64,000 nt of DNA from Rhodoferax potami (GTDB taxonomy: Bacteria > Pseudomonadota > Gammaproteobacteria > Burkholderiales > Burkholderiaceae_C): positions 186,001-250,000 of the forward strand of contig NZ_JAVBIK010000001.1 of NCBI RefSeq assembly GCF_032193805.1, read 5' to 3'. Under the pieces are notes generated by a model that was not told the origin of the DNA, did no database searches, and worked only from the letters and a program-made list of their open reading frames with translations. Made by a program: the position numbers and the translations under genes. Each line of letters opens with the position of its first letter. Position 1 is the first letter of the stretch. Below are positions 17,321-24,867 of the stretch, in pieces.

Positions 17321-17889
17321 CAGTCTTCAATCCCGCGCTGGGCGGGCACACCGGCTTTGAAGTGGTGTTTGATCAGCGTCATCTCGGTGACGGTATCTGC
17401 CAGCTCGATCAACTCGGCTGGCGCATTGCGGCCAGTGAGCACCACGTGCACATGCGGCGGGCGCTCGCGCAGGCAAGACAGGATGGATTCCAGCGGAATC
17501 CAGCCGTAGCGCAGCGGGTACATGATTTCATCCAGCACCACCATGAAGTGTTCACCGGCCATCACCGTGGCTTTGGCTTGCTCCCAGCCGGCTTGGGCGA
17601 GTTCGGCGGAGTGGTCGAGGTCTTTGCTCTTCCAGGTGAAGCCATCGCCCAAGCCGGTAATGGGAATGCCCAACTGCTCGAACAGGCGGTGCTCGCCGAA
17701 ACGGGCGGTGGGCACTTTCATGAACTGGTAGACCTTGACCGCCTTGCCCCGGCCATGGGCGCGCAGCGCCAGCCCGAAGGCGGCGGTGCTTTTGCCCTTG
17801 CCGGTGCCGGTGTGCACCAATATCAAACCACGCCGCTCGCCTTGCGGGCGGGGCGTGTCACGGTCAACGGGCGGGGCGATCAATTCCAC
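17320..17889 (-). CDS. cobO: Cob(I)yrinic acid a,c-diamide adenosyltransferase
   Basis: A 189-residue CobA/CobO/BtuR-type enzyme, normal length. The P-loop VHTGTGKGKST at residues 25-35 binds ATP. The conserved WEQAK and VVLDEIMYPLRYGW blocks complete the family pattern. It transfers the 5'-deoxyadenosyl group to the cobalt of the corrinoid. It lies between the CbiM-like gene and the ABC ATPase in the riboswitch operon; the stop overlaps the next start by one base. Confidence 0.95.
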   Translation of the reverse strand: MELIAPPVDRDTPRPQGERRGLILVHTGTGKGKSTAAFGLALRAHGRGKAVKVYQFMKVPTARFGEHRLFEQLGIPITGLGDGFTWKSKDLDHSAELAQAGWEQAKATVMAGEHFMVVLDEIMYPLRYGWIPLESILSCLRERPPHVHVVLTGRNAPAELIELADTVTEMTLIKHHFKAGVPAQRGIED

Positions 17890-17917
17890 AAGAACAGTCC
17901 TTCAACTCAAGCGATGC

Positions 17918-18595
17918 TCAGGCAGCGGTGTACACGCGCTGGTTGACCAAGGGGCTGCCTTGCAGGCGACGCATGGCCTTGGCAGCAGCCAATACGCCCA
18001 GGTCCACCAAAGGCTCGAGCAGCACGACGGTCATGTAGGCTGCGCCGAAGGTGGCGATCTGGCTCATGTTTTCCATACCCACGCCACGGCCGTAAATCGC
18101 CCAGAAAGCCACCCACGCCACGATGCCACCCTGGTAGGCAGCAGACAGCTTGAAAGCCTGGCTGTAGGTCAGGTCTACATAGGCCACGTTGGCAGGCACG
18201 ATGCGACGGGCCAAGGCGGAGGCTGCAAACAAGGGCACCAGCAAGGTAGTGACGTTCATGCCGTACTGGGGCAAGTCTTGCTGCGCAAAAAACACGCTCT
18301 GGATCAACAAGCCGCCCATCAGGCCGATGGCTGCAGGTGCAACGCCGAAGATTAGCATCAGCGTAGTGCCCAGAATCAGGTGCACCTCGGACACGCCCAC
18401 GGGGTGGTGGGGTGCCACTTCAAAGAAGCAAAACACCAGACCAATGCACAAGAAAGCGCGCGCGATCAGGGCCAAAGTGCCGTCTTGCTTGACCGCATCG
18501 ACCGCCAGTTTGGTGGCATACAGGGCCGCGGTAGTGGCCGTCGCATAGCTCAGGAAGATTTTGGTGGTGTCTACCAGACCGGGTTCAATGTGCAT
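17918..18595 (-). CDS. CbiM/NikM-like energy-coupling-factor substrate-binding membrane subunit
   Basis: A 225-residue membrane protein with six or so hydrophobic segments. The N-terminus is MHIEPG; in structurally known NikM the first Met amine and His2 hold the metal ion with a further His, here probably His63 or His64 in APHHPVG. This supports cobalt or nickel binding. GGAG sits seven bases before the ATG. No CbiN, EcfT or EcfA partner is encoded nearby in the window, so it is a solitary subunit. Its place in the B12 operon argues for cobalt. Confidence 0.82.
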   Translation of the reverse strand: MHIEPGLVDTTKIFLSYATATTAALYATKLAVDAVKQDGTLALIARAFLCIGLVFCFFEVAPHHPVGVSEVHLILGTTLMLIFGVAPAAIGLMGGLLIQSVFFAQQDLPQYGMNVTTLLVPLFAASALARRIVPANVAYVDLTYSQAFKLSAAYQGGIVAWVAFWAIYGRGVGMENMSQIATFGAAYMTVVLLEPLVDLGVLAAAKAMRRLQGSPLVNQRVYTAA

Positions 18596-18666
18596 GAGGG
18601 TGCTCCTTGGTAAAAAAAGTGATGAATGAGATTAAACAGGGAAATCAAACCATGAAAAAAAACGTT

Positions 18667-19248
18667 TCATGGCGCCTTCAGGGTCAGCGGCAGACCGGCC
18701 GCCATGAGGGTGACACGCTCGCAGGTTGCGGCCAACTGCTGGTTGAGCCGGCCCAGCGCGTCCACAAAGGCGCGCACTTCGCGCCCCATGGGGATCACGC
18801 CCAGGCCGATTTCGTTGCCCACCAGCACCACAGGCCCGGGAGCTTGCGAAATTGCTATCAAAAGAGAAGCTGCTCGCGCACTATCCACGGGCGCTAGAGG
18901 CCTATTTGATTCAATATCTGCGGGCATTAGCTGGTTGGTGAGCCACAAGGTCAGGCAGTCCACCACCACCAATGTTGCCGGAGTGCTGTGCTGGGCAATG
19001 CCTTCGGCCAGTGCCAGAGGCTCTTCCACAGTCGTCATGCCGGGTACGCGCTCGGCCCGCTCCTGCTGGTGGCGGGCGATGCGCAGGCGCATTTCGTCGT
19101 CCCAGGGCTGGGCGGTGGCGATCATGACCGCGCGGTGCTCGGGCGACTGCTGCACCCACTGGCGGGCCAGCAATTCGGCGCGGCGGGACTTGCCGCTCTT
19201 CTGCCCACCCAGAATGAGCTCGCTGCGGGCGATGGTGAAGTCTGTCAT
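18667..19248 (-). CDS. cobU: Adenosylcobinamide kinase / guanylyltransferase with an in-frame repeat insert
   Basis: A 193-residue CobU/CobP protein: P-loop GGQKSGKS near residue 14, VVVDCLTLWLTN near 95, and the GNEIGLGVIP motif near 145. It phosphorylates adenosylcobinamide and then adds GMP for the nucleotide-loop step. The ATG at 19248 overlaps the upstream stop as ATGA; the longer frame has no family similarity. Residues ~113-132 (NRPLAPVDSARAASL region) are encoded by a dispersed repeat copy at 18854-18910 inserted in frame between two conserved blocks, in what is normally a short variable loop. Both active motifs are intact, so activity is probably kept. Confidence 0.92.
   Translation of the reverse strand: MTDFTIARSELILGGQKSGKSRRAELLARQWVQQSPEHRAVMIATAQPWDDEMRLRIARHQQERAERVPGMTTVEEPLALAEGIAQHSTPATLVVVDCLTLWLTNQLMPADIESNRPLAPVDSARAASLLIAISQAPGPVVLVGNEIGLGVIPMGREVRAFVDALGRLNQQLAATCERVTLMAAGLPLTLKAP
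18854..18910 (+). repeat. Dispersed ~55-bp repeat, copy inside cobU
   Basis: Matches the pattern GCTATCA...AGCTGCT-CGCGCAC...ACGGGCGCTAGAGGCCTATTT shared by copies at 28435, 40294, 49627 and 50523. Here it is in frame on the opposite strand and adds about 20 residues to CobU. Confidence 0.7.
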
Positions 19249-20099
19249 GCGGGTGCTCCATCGGTGGGCAAAGTCTTGTCCATCCACTGCATGAAGATGC
19301 GGTGCATCTGCTGCACTCCGTCGGTCAACGCAGCGGGGCCGGGTTGCAGGATGTCGGCGGACTTGATTTCGAACAGCTGCGCCTCCCGCACCGCCGGCAC
19401 ATCGGCCCAACCTTCACGGGCAGCTACCTTTTCAGGGCGGAATTTCTTTCCGCACCAGGAGCCGAGCACGATGTCGGGCGCGCGCTGCACGATAGTGGCG
19501 CCGTCGGCAATGATGCGCTGCTTGCCCATGGGCTCAAGAGAGAGCTCGGGAAAGCAGTCGTCTCCGCCCGCAATCGTCATCAGCTCTGACACCCAGCGGA
19601 TGCAGCTGATATGGGGCTCGTCCCACTCTTCAAAAAACACTTTGGGCCTGCGCGCACCAGCGGCCACCCGGGCAGCGACCGCGGCTTGCATGGCCCGCAG
19701 GTCAGCTTGCATCTGTGCAATGCGTCGGGCGCCCTGCTCTGCCTCACCCACCATGGCCGCGACTTGGTAGAGCATGGAAAAAATGTCGGACACGCTGCGC
19801 TGGTTAAAGATGGTGACCTGCACCCCGCGCTTGACCAGATCGGCCGCGATGTCGGCTTGCAAGTCCGAGAAACCGAATACGCAGTCGGGCTGCAGCGCCA
19901 TGATCTTGTCGGTTTTGGCGCTCAGGAAAGCGCTGACCTTGGGCTTTTCGTCCCGTGCCCGCCGAGGGCGGACGGTGTAGCCCGAGATGCCGACGATGCG
20001 GTGCTCTTGGCCCAACAGGTACAGCCACTCGGTGGTTTCTTCGGTCAGGCAGACGATGCGCTGCGGGCCGGGGCTGAAATGCAAGAGGTCCTGCGTCAT
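19245..20099 (-). CDS. Solitary cobalamin-binding-type protein without signal peptide
   Basis: 284 residues with the BtuF/TroA-like binding fold (RIVCLTEETTEWLYLLGQ start, DKIMALQPDCVFGFSDLQ, a long central helix, GKQRIIADGATIVQRAPD). The start MTQDLLHFSPGP at 20099 has no signal peptide, and the longer frame upstream reads through the cobB end. The protein is therefore probably cytoplasmic, unlike the binding protein at 15541. Its ATG overlaps the cobB stop as ATGA and its stop overlaps the cobU start. It may carry or sense a corrinoid intermediate; that role is inference. Related cobalamin-binding protein annotations exist in Betaproteobacteria. Confidence 0.75.
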   Translation of the reverse strand: MTQDLLHFSPGPQRIVCLTEETTEWLYLLGQEHRIVGISGYTVRPRRARDEKPKVSAFLSAKTDKIMALQPDCVFGFSDLQADIAADLVKRGVQVTIFNQRSVSDIFSMLYQVAAMVGEAEQGARRIAQMQADLRAMQAAVAARVAAGARRPKVFFEEWDEPHISCIRWVSELMTIAGGDDCFPELSLEPMGKQRIIADGATIVQRAPDIVLGSWCGKKFRPEKVAAREGWADVPAVREAQLFEIKSADILQPGPAALTDGVQQMHRIFMQWMDKTLPTDGAPA

Positions 20100-21431
20100 G
20101 CAACCCCCTCTTGTGCCGGGGTGAACAGCTCCACCACCGCCTCCGGGCAGGATGGGAACCAAGCGTGGAAATAACTAGCCCGCACAGAACCTTGCTGCCA
20201 TACCGCCTCGCCCGCATCGGGCATGGGATCGTGGTCGGGGCGCGCAGTGCGGGCGACCGGCACCAGCGGGCTGGCGCTGGTGGAGTAGTGAAAGGTGTGA
20301 CCACGCAGGGTGCCCGTCTGCAGTTTGAGTTGCTGCGGGCCCAGAGCAGACAGGCGCTTGTGCATGGTGACATCACCGGGCAGCAAGCCCCAAAGGGTGT
20401 GTTGTGCACCGTCGGTGGTCGTGATCGTGTCGAACAAAACCATCATGCCGCCGCACTCGGCCCACACGGGTTTGCCCGGCCTGCACGTGGGCGGCAAGAC
20501 TGTCGCGCAAACGGGTGTTGGCTGAGAGTGTGTTGGCGTGCAGCTCCGGATAACCACCGGGGATCCAGACTGCGTCGCAGGTGGGCAAGGCAGTGTCTGC
20601 GAGCGGTGAAAAGAAAACCAAGTCGGCGCCCAACTCTTGTAAGCAATCGAGGTTGGCGGTGTAGATGAAGCAGAAGGCGGTGTCCCGGGCTATGGCGATG
20701 GTTGTGCCCTTGAGGCTTGGCCTTGTGCGTGTAGAACTCGCCGTCTCAAACTCCACGGACCACTGCTGCAGGTCTTGCAGGCTCATTTTTCCCAGCGGCG
20801 TGTTAGCCAATGCGTCGGCAGCGGCATCCAGACGGGCTTGGGCGTCAGCGACTTCGCTCGCCACCGTCAGGCCCAAGTGGCGCTCGGGTAATGTCATCGC
20901 AGCGTTGCGCATCACAGCACCCAGCCACGGACTGTCGCTGCGCAGGCTGCGTTGCAGCATGGCGGCGTGGCGTTCGGTGGCAACGCGGTTAGCCAAGGCA
21001 CCGGCCCAGCGCAGGCCGGGGCGGAAGGTTTGCAGGCCGTAGGCCAGCGCGCCAAAGGTGCCGGCCATGGAGCCGGAGTCCATCACGGCCATGATGGGCA
21101 GGCCAAAGCGCTGGGCCAGGTCGGCAGCACTGGGGTCGCCATCAAACAGGCCCATGACTCCTTCCACCAGAATCAGGTCCGCCTCTTCGGCGGCCTGGCT
21201 CAGGCGCTGGCGGCAATCGGCCTCACCGGTCATCCACAAATCGAGCTGGTACACCGGTGCGCCACTGGCGAGCTGGTGCCAGTAAGGGTCTAGGAAATCA
21301 GGTCCGCATTTGAAGACGCGCACTCGCCGTCCTTGGCGCGCATGCAGGCGCGCCAACGCGGAAGTGACCGTGGTTTTCCCCTGTCCAGAAGACGGGGCGG
21401 TGATCAAGAGTGCCGGGCAGGAACGTGACAT
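20096..21431 (-). pseudogene. cobB: Cobyrinate a,c-diamide synthase, broken by one extra base
   Basis: Frame one (from ATG 21431) carries the dethiobiotin-synthetase-like domain with P-loop APSSGQGKTT near residue 11 and continues through DAVWIPGGYPEL of the glutamine amidotransferase domain. Homology then moves to a second frame that holds GKPVWAECGGMM with the nucleophilic cysteine and ends at 20096. One surplus base in the three-C run at 20475-20477 (plus strand) accounts for the shift; removing it gives HVQAGKPVWAECGG and a 444-residue protein of normal length. The enzyme amidates side chains a and c of cobyrinate. The rest of the operon is intact, so a sequencing error or very recent mutation is likely. 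Confidence 0.85.
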
Positions 21432-21500
21432 TACAGGCGCTGTCTCATGCCTTGTGTTGCTTCACTCTCCCCGGCTTCCCCGCCAGGGCTTGAGCGTTAC

Positions 21501-21524
21501 GGACATGCGCCTTGGCGCATATCC
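21501..21524 (-). promoter_or_regulatory. Hairpin directly after the cobalamin riboswitch
   Basis: GGATATGCGCC pairs with GGCGCATGTCC around an AA turn (10-11 pairs, one G-U), just 3' of the B12 box. There is no U-tract, so it is more likely part of the expression platform or a stabilising stem than an intrinsic terminator. Confidence 0.5.
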
Positions 21525-21700
21525 ACCTTGTTGGCCGGTATCCGGGCTGGTGGAGGCAACCCTCATCGTCTTCCCAAGCGCGTGTTCAAAGCGTTCAGTG
21601 ACTGTGATGAAAGCAGTGTCAAAGCGACACGTCCACTTACCGTTGCGGGGGCAGCGCAGGTTAAGGACCGCCGCGTGCGGCACCCTCTCCTGCTTCCCGT
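21525..21700 (-). ncRNA. Cobalamin riboswitch upstream of cobB
   Basis: Minus-strand landmarks are in the right order: GGGTGCC (21685-21679), GCCCCCGCAACGGTAAG (21652-21636), a CACTG segment, GGGAAG and GATGAGG, and the B12 box AGCCCGGATACCGGCC (21548-21533). This is the RF00174 pattern. The cobB ATG lies about 100 nt downstream. It binds adenosylcobalamin and should lower expression of the whole cobB-to-chlD operon when B12 is plentiful. Boundaries are approximate by some 15 nt. Confidence 0.92.
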
Positions 21701-21789
21701 TGAACTGCGGCATGCGAACCACACCGCGAGCACCAACACCGCGCATTTTACGCAGGGAATGCTTGCGCCACCCCTACAATGAAACACTT

Positions 21790-22014
21790 ATGGCGAATCA
21801 GACTCCCATCGACCAAATTGCCGAGCGTGTAGAACGCTTGTTGCTCCGCTACGAGGAGCTTCAGCGGACCAACGCGCTACTCACCAGCCAAGTGGAAACA
21901 CTCAGCCACGAGCGGGACTCCCTCAAATCAAGATTGAGTGCCGCGCGAGCGCGGGTCGATGCGCTTTTGGAGCGCATTCCCGATCACCTGCTGACCCATA
22001 AAGATCCGACATGA
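21790..22014 (+). CDS. Small ZapB-like coiled-coil protein upstream of zapA
   Basis: A 74-residue protein, almost all one coiled coil (leucine/glutamate heptads from IAERVERLLLRYEEL to ARARVDALLERI). It matches the small family (TIGR02449/ZapB-like) often encoded before zapA. ATG at 21790; the frame runs far upstream through riboswitch DNA without family similarity. The stop overlaps the zapA start as ATGA. It probably acts with ZapA at the division ring. Confidence 0.8.
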   Translation: MANQTPIDQIAERVERLLLRYEELQRTNALLTSQVETLSHERDSLKSRLSAARARVDALLERIPDHLLTHKDPT

Positions 22015-22340
22015 AACAGCTGGAAGTTCAAATCATGGGGCAGAGCTACCTGCTTGGCTGCCCCGAAGGCGGTGAATCCCGATTGCTGGAAGCCGTGGAG
22101 CGCGTGGACACTGCCATGTGCAAAATCCGCGATGCAGGCAAGGTGCGGGCCCGTGACCGGATTGCCGTGCTAGCAGCGCTAAACCTGGCGTTCGACCTTT
22201 CTGACAAGTCTGCAGCCCCTGCCACCGTGGCTGCAAGCGCCGGCACGCCGCTAGCCATTGAGGGCGACAGTGCATTGCTGCTGACTTCGCTGCTAGAGCG
22301 ACTCGATGTCGCGCTGAGCGACGATGGCCGCTTGCTCTAA
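22011..22340 (+). CDS. zapA: Cell division protein ZapA
   Basis: A 109-residue ZapA: MKQLEVQIMGQSYLLGCPEG start, the LLEAVERVDTAMCKIRDAGKVRARDRIAVLAALNLAFDL core, then an alanine-rich tail and a C-terminal helix. ZapA bundles FtsZ filaments. It overlaps the coiled-coil gene by four bases and is followed 58 bp later by 6S RNA, a conserved neighbourhood in proteobacteria. Confidence 0.92.
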   Translation: MKQLEVQIMGQSYLLGCPEGGESRLLEAVERVDTAMCKIRDAGKVRARDRIAVLAALNLAFDLSDKSAAPATVAASAGTPLAIEGDSALLLTSLLERLDVALSDDGRLL

Positions 22341-22397
22341 GCACTGCAAATAAGCCCCTGAGGGCCACTCAAGCTCAGGGTTGACCCCTACAATGCA

Positions 22398-22578
22398 GGT
22401 GTCTGCGAACCTGCCGGGCTTTATATTTCCTTGAACCAATGCTCATTGAGCCAGGGCTTGGAACATTGCTCCGCTAGCGTGATCATCTCGCGTCAGATGA
22501 ACCCAAAGTGGCAGCTGACCTCGCCCACCTGAACCCCGGTTCAGGATGCGGGTCCGGTGGAGTTTCGCAGACACCCTT
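22398..22578 (+). ncRNA. ssrS: 6S RNA
   Basis: A ~180-nt RNA directly after zapA. The closing stem is visible: GGTGTCTGCGAAC (22398-22410) pairs with GTTTCGCAGACACC (22562-22575). Inside lie TTCCTTGAACC on the 5' side and CACCTGAACCCCGGTTCAGG on the 3' side, resembling the conserved bulge region of 6S RNA. A TACAAT -10 box at 22389-22394 fits a start near 22398. 6S RNA binds the sigma70 holoenzyme in stationary phase. Confidence 0.85.
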
Positions 22579-22594
22579 CTCCGGGCGAACGCCC

Positions 22595-23869
22595 TCACTC
22601 CTCGGCACTAGCCGTATCCGGCTCCGCAGCCTGCTCAAAGAAATACGCAATTCGCTGGCGCGGCGCCAGATAGTCCAGCGCTGCCGCAGGCAGGTTGCCA
22701 GGCTTCAAGCTGCGCCGGATGCCCAGTTGCGGCATTTTCTCCAGATCCAAAATCAACGCTTCAGCCCGCGCTACACCCGGTTCGTGAAGGATGATTCGCG
22801 GCTTGAGCGGCCGCGCCGAGTTGACCGACACCACAATGCCGAACCGGTCGTCGATCAACTGCACCACGGAACCCGGGGGGTACACCCCCATCATGCGGAT
22901 GAATGCACTCAAGGTCACCGCGTCGAAACGGGCTTTGAACTGCGCAAATATCAGCGAGAGCGCCTCATGCGGCGTCAGCGCAGAGCCAGGCCGGCTCGGG
23001 TTGCACAGGTTGTCATACCGGTTCACCAAGGCCAGTATCCGCCCGCTGGTGCCCAAGGCATCTCCGCGCAAGCGTGACGGGAAGCCGCTACCGTCCACCA
23101 TCTCGTGGTGCTGGAGCATGGCCAGCAACACAGGGGAGCGCAGCTCCATGCCCTTTCCAATAGCGAGGCCCTGAGGCACGTGCTCTTGATAGAGGCGGTA
23201 CTCTGCACTTGAAAAGTTGTCTTCCAACCAGCGCACCCGGTCCGGCAATTTCACTTTGCCGATATCGTGTAAGAAAGCCGCCATGCCGAGATCGATCAAC
23301 TCTGCTTTGTTCAACCCCATGGCCTTGCCGAGCAGCAAGGAGATCACAGTGACGTTGACAGGGTGCATGGCCGATTTGTCACCTGCCGCCTCGGAGAGCA
23401 AGCGGATGGCTGCCTCACCGTTGTCCATCAGCTCGGTGACATAGGTGTTAACCATCCCGAGGCAGGGCTCAGTCGCCAACTTGGGCTGCGACTGCACCAT
23501 GTCCATCGTTTTGCGATACAGGCGCACCGACTCTGCGAATCTGCGCTCACAAGCGATCAGACTGCGCTCCTGGGCGGTGAGCATGGCGGCGCGAAGTCGG
23601 CGCTGCTCGGCGTCCGCCTGCTCCTGGGTCAAAAGGCTGGCGGCTTCAGACGGGACATCAGCCGCCTCCGCAGAAGGCTCATCACTCTTGCGCGGAACCA
23701 CACGCACTTGCTTTTTACCCAAGCCTTTGATGACTTCGATTTGCTTGGGGGAGCTGATTTTGAAGCTGCCGGTCGGAAATGGGTGTGCCATCCACCCTAC
23801 GTCCAATTCCACGTAGTGGCCCACACGCAAAAGCGCAACATCGATCCAGACAGACTCTTCAGATTTCAT
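22595..23869 (-). CDS. HD-GYP domain protein (probable cyclic-di-GMP phosphodiesterase)
   Basis: 424 residues, soluble. The N-terminal ~70 residues are a DUF3391-type domain (IDVALLRVGHYVELD). A central region leads to the HD-GYP domain: FLHDIGKVKLPD supplies the HD pair, followed by the HVPQG helix and LQHHEMVDGSGFP, where the usual GYP is GFP. The metal-binding residues appear present, so phosphodiesterase activity is plausible. It is monocistronic and convergent with 6S RNA. The target process cannot be told from sequence. Confidence 0.88.
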   Translation of the reverse strand: MKSEESVWIDVALLRVGHYVELDVGWMAHPFPTGSFKISSPKQIEVIKGLGKKQVRVVPRKSDEPSAEAADVPSEAASLLTQEQADAEQRRLRAAMLTAQERSLIACERRFAESVRLYRKTMDMVQSQPKLATEPCLGMVNTYVTELMDNGEAAIRLLSEAAGDKSAMHPVNVTVISLLLGKAMGLNKAELIDLGMAAFLHDIGKVKLPDRVRWLEDNFSSAEYRLYQEHVPQGLAIGKGMELRSPVLLAMLQHHEMVDGSGFPSRLRGDALGTSGRILALVNRYDNLCNPSRPGSALTPHEALSLIFAQFKARFDAVTLSAFIRMMGVYPPGSVVQLIDDRFGIVVSVNSARPLKPRIILHEPGVARAEALILDLEKMPQLGIRRSLKPGNLPAAALDYLAPRQRIAYFFEQAAEPDTASAEE

Positions 23870-23995
23870 AGGTTCCGGGGGTTGGCCCTTGGCGATTGCG
23901 GGCCAACAAAACTACACCGTAATGAGGATACCCCAGCGCCCGCCAACGATCGCAGAACGCACCTACTTTCTTGTGGTGCTGTCTCACTACAGACG

Positions 23996-24024
23996 CAAAA
24001 AAACCCGCCGAAGCGGGTTTTTGG
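23996..24024 (-). terminator. Rho-independent terminator of the pha operon
   Basis: Stem AAACCCGC/GCGGGTTT with a TTCG-type loop, followed on the minus strand by a run of seven Ts, 17 bp after the phaB stop. Confidence 0.88.
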
Positions 24025-24040
24025 GATGCGCAGGGCGAAA

Positions 24041-24778
24041 TTAGCCCATGTGCAAGCCGCCGTTGACCGAGAAGTCAGCACCAGTAGCGTAGCCGCCTTC
24101 TTCAGACGCCAGCCACGCGATGATGGAGGCGATTTCCGAAGGTTCACCCAAACGCTTGACCGGCACGGTTGCCACGATCTTGGCCAGCACGTCTTCACGG
24201 ATGGCTTTGACCATGTCGGTACCGATGTAGCCGGGGCTCACGGTGTTGACCGTCACGCCCTTAGTGGCCAGCTCCTGGGCCAGAGCCATGGAGAAACCAT
24301 GCATACCGGCCTTGGCAGCCGAGTAGTTGGTCTGGCCGGCCTGGCCCTTTTCGCCGTTCACGCTGGAGATGTTGATGATGCGGCCCCAGCCTTTTTCCAC
24401 CATGTCAGGCACCACTTGCTTGGTGACGTTGAACATGGAGTCGAGGTTGGTGCTCATCACCGCTTGCCAGTCTTCGCGGCTCATCTTCAGGAACATGCGG
24501 TCGCGGGTGATGCCGGCGTTGTTCACCAGCACGTCAATGCTGCCGTGCTCGGCCTTGGTCTTGCTGAAAGCTTCGACGGTGGAATCCCAATCACCCACAT
24601 TGCCCACCGAAGCGTAGAAGCTGTAGCCCAGCTCTTTTTGCTCTGCCAGCCACTTGGCGTGGTCGCGTGTGGGGCCGCAACCGGCGATCACTTTGAAGCC
24701 CTCTTTGTGCAAACGCTGGCAGATGGCGGTCCCGATGCCACCCATGCCACCGGTTACATACGCTACTTTTTGACTCAT
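24041..24778 (-). CDS. phaB: Acetoacetyl-CoA reductase (NADPH)
   Basis: A 245-residue short-chain dehydrogenase, normal PhaB length. The nucleotide motif TGGMGGIG is at the N-terminus, NNAG follows near residue 87, and the catalytic serine and YSAAK tyrosine/lysine are in place; SVNGGLHMG closes the protein. It reduces acetoacetyl-CoA to (R)-3-hydroxybutyryl-CoA for polyhydroxybutyrate. It is the last gene of phaC-phaA-phaB and is followed by a strong terminator. Confidence 0.95.
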   Translation of the reverse strand: MSQKVAYVTGGMGGIGTAICQRLHKEGFKVIAGCGPTRDHAKWLAEQKELGYSFYASVGNVGDWDSTVEAFSKTKAEHGSIDVLVNNAGITRDRMFLKMSREDWQAVMSTNLDSMFNVTKQVVPDMVEKGWGRIINISSVNGEKGQAGQTNYSAAKAGMHGFSMALAQELATKGVTVNTVSPGYIGTDMVKAIREDVLAKIVATVPVKRLGEPSEIASIIAWLASEEGGYATGADFSVNGGLHMG

Positions 24779-24804
24779 TTTGTTTCCTCTTTTTAAATCA
24801 GTTT

Positions 24805-24863
24805 GCTATTCAATTTATAGCTACCAGCGCTTATCCTCTCTGCGCCAGTAGCCAAAAACACTT
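24805..24863 (+). repeat. Dispersed repeat, related subtype, between phaA and phaB
   Basis: GCTATTCAATTTATAGCTAC, CAGCGCTTATC, then TGCGCCAGTAGCCAAAAACAC. It shares the tAGCT...GCGC...TAGcC layout of the copies elsewhere, but with a different middle. It fills the 89-bp phaA-phaB spacer. Confidence 0.55.
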
Positions 24864-24867
24864 CAAA

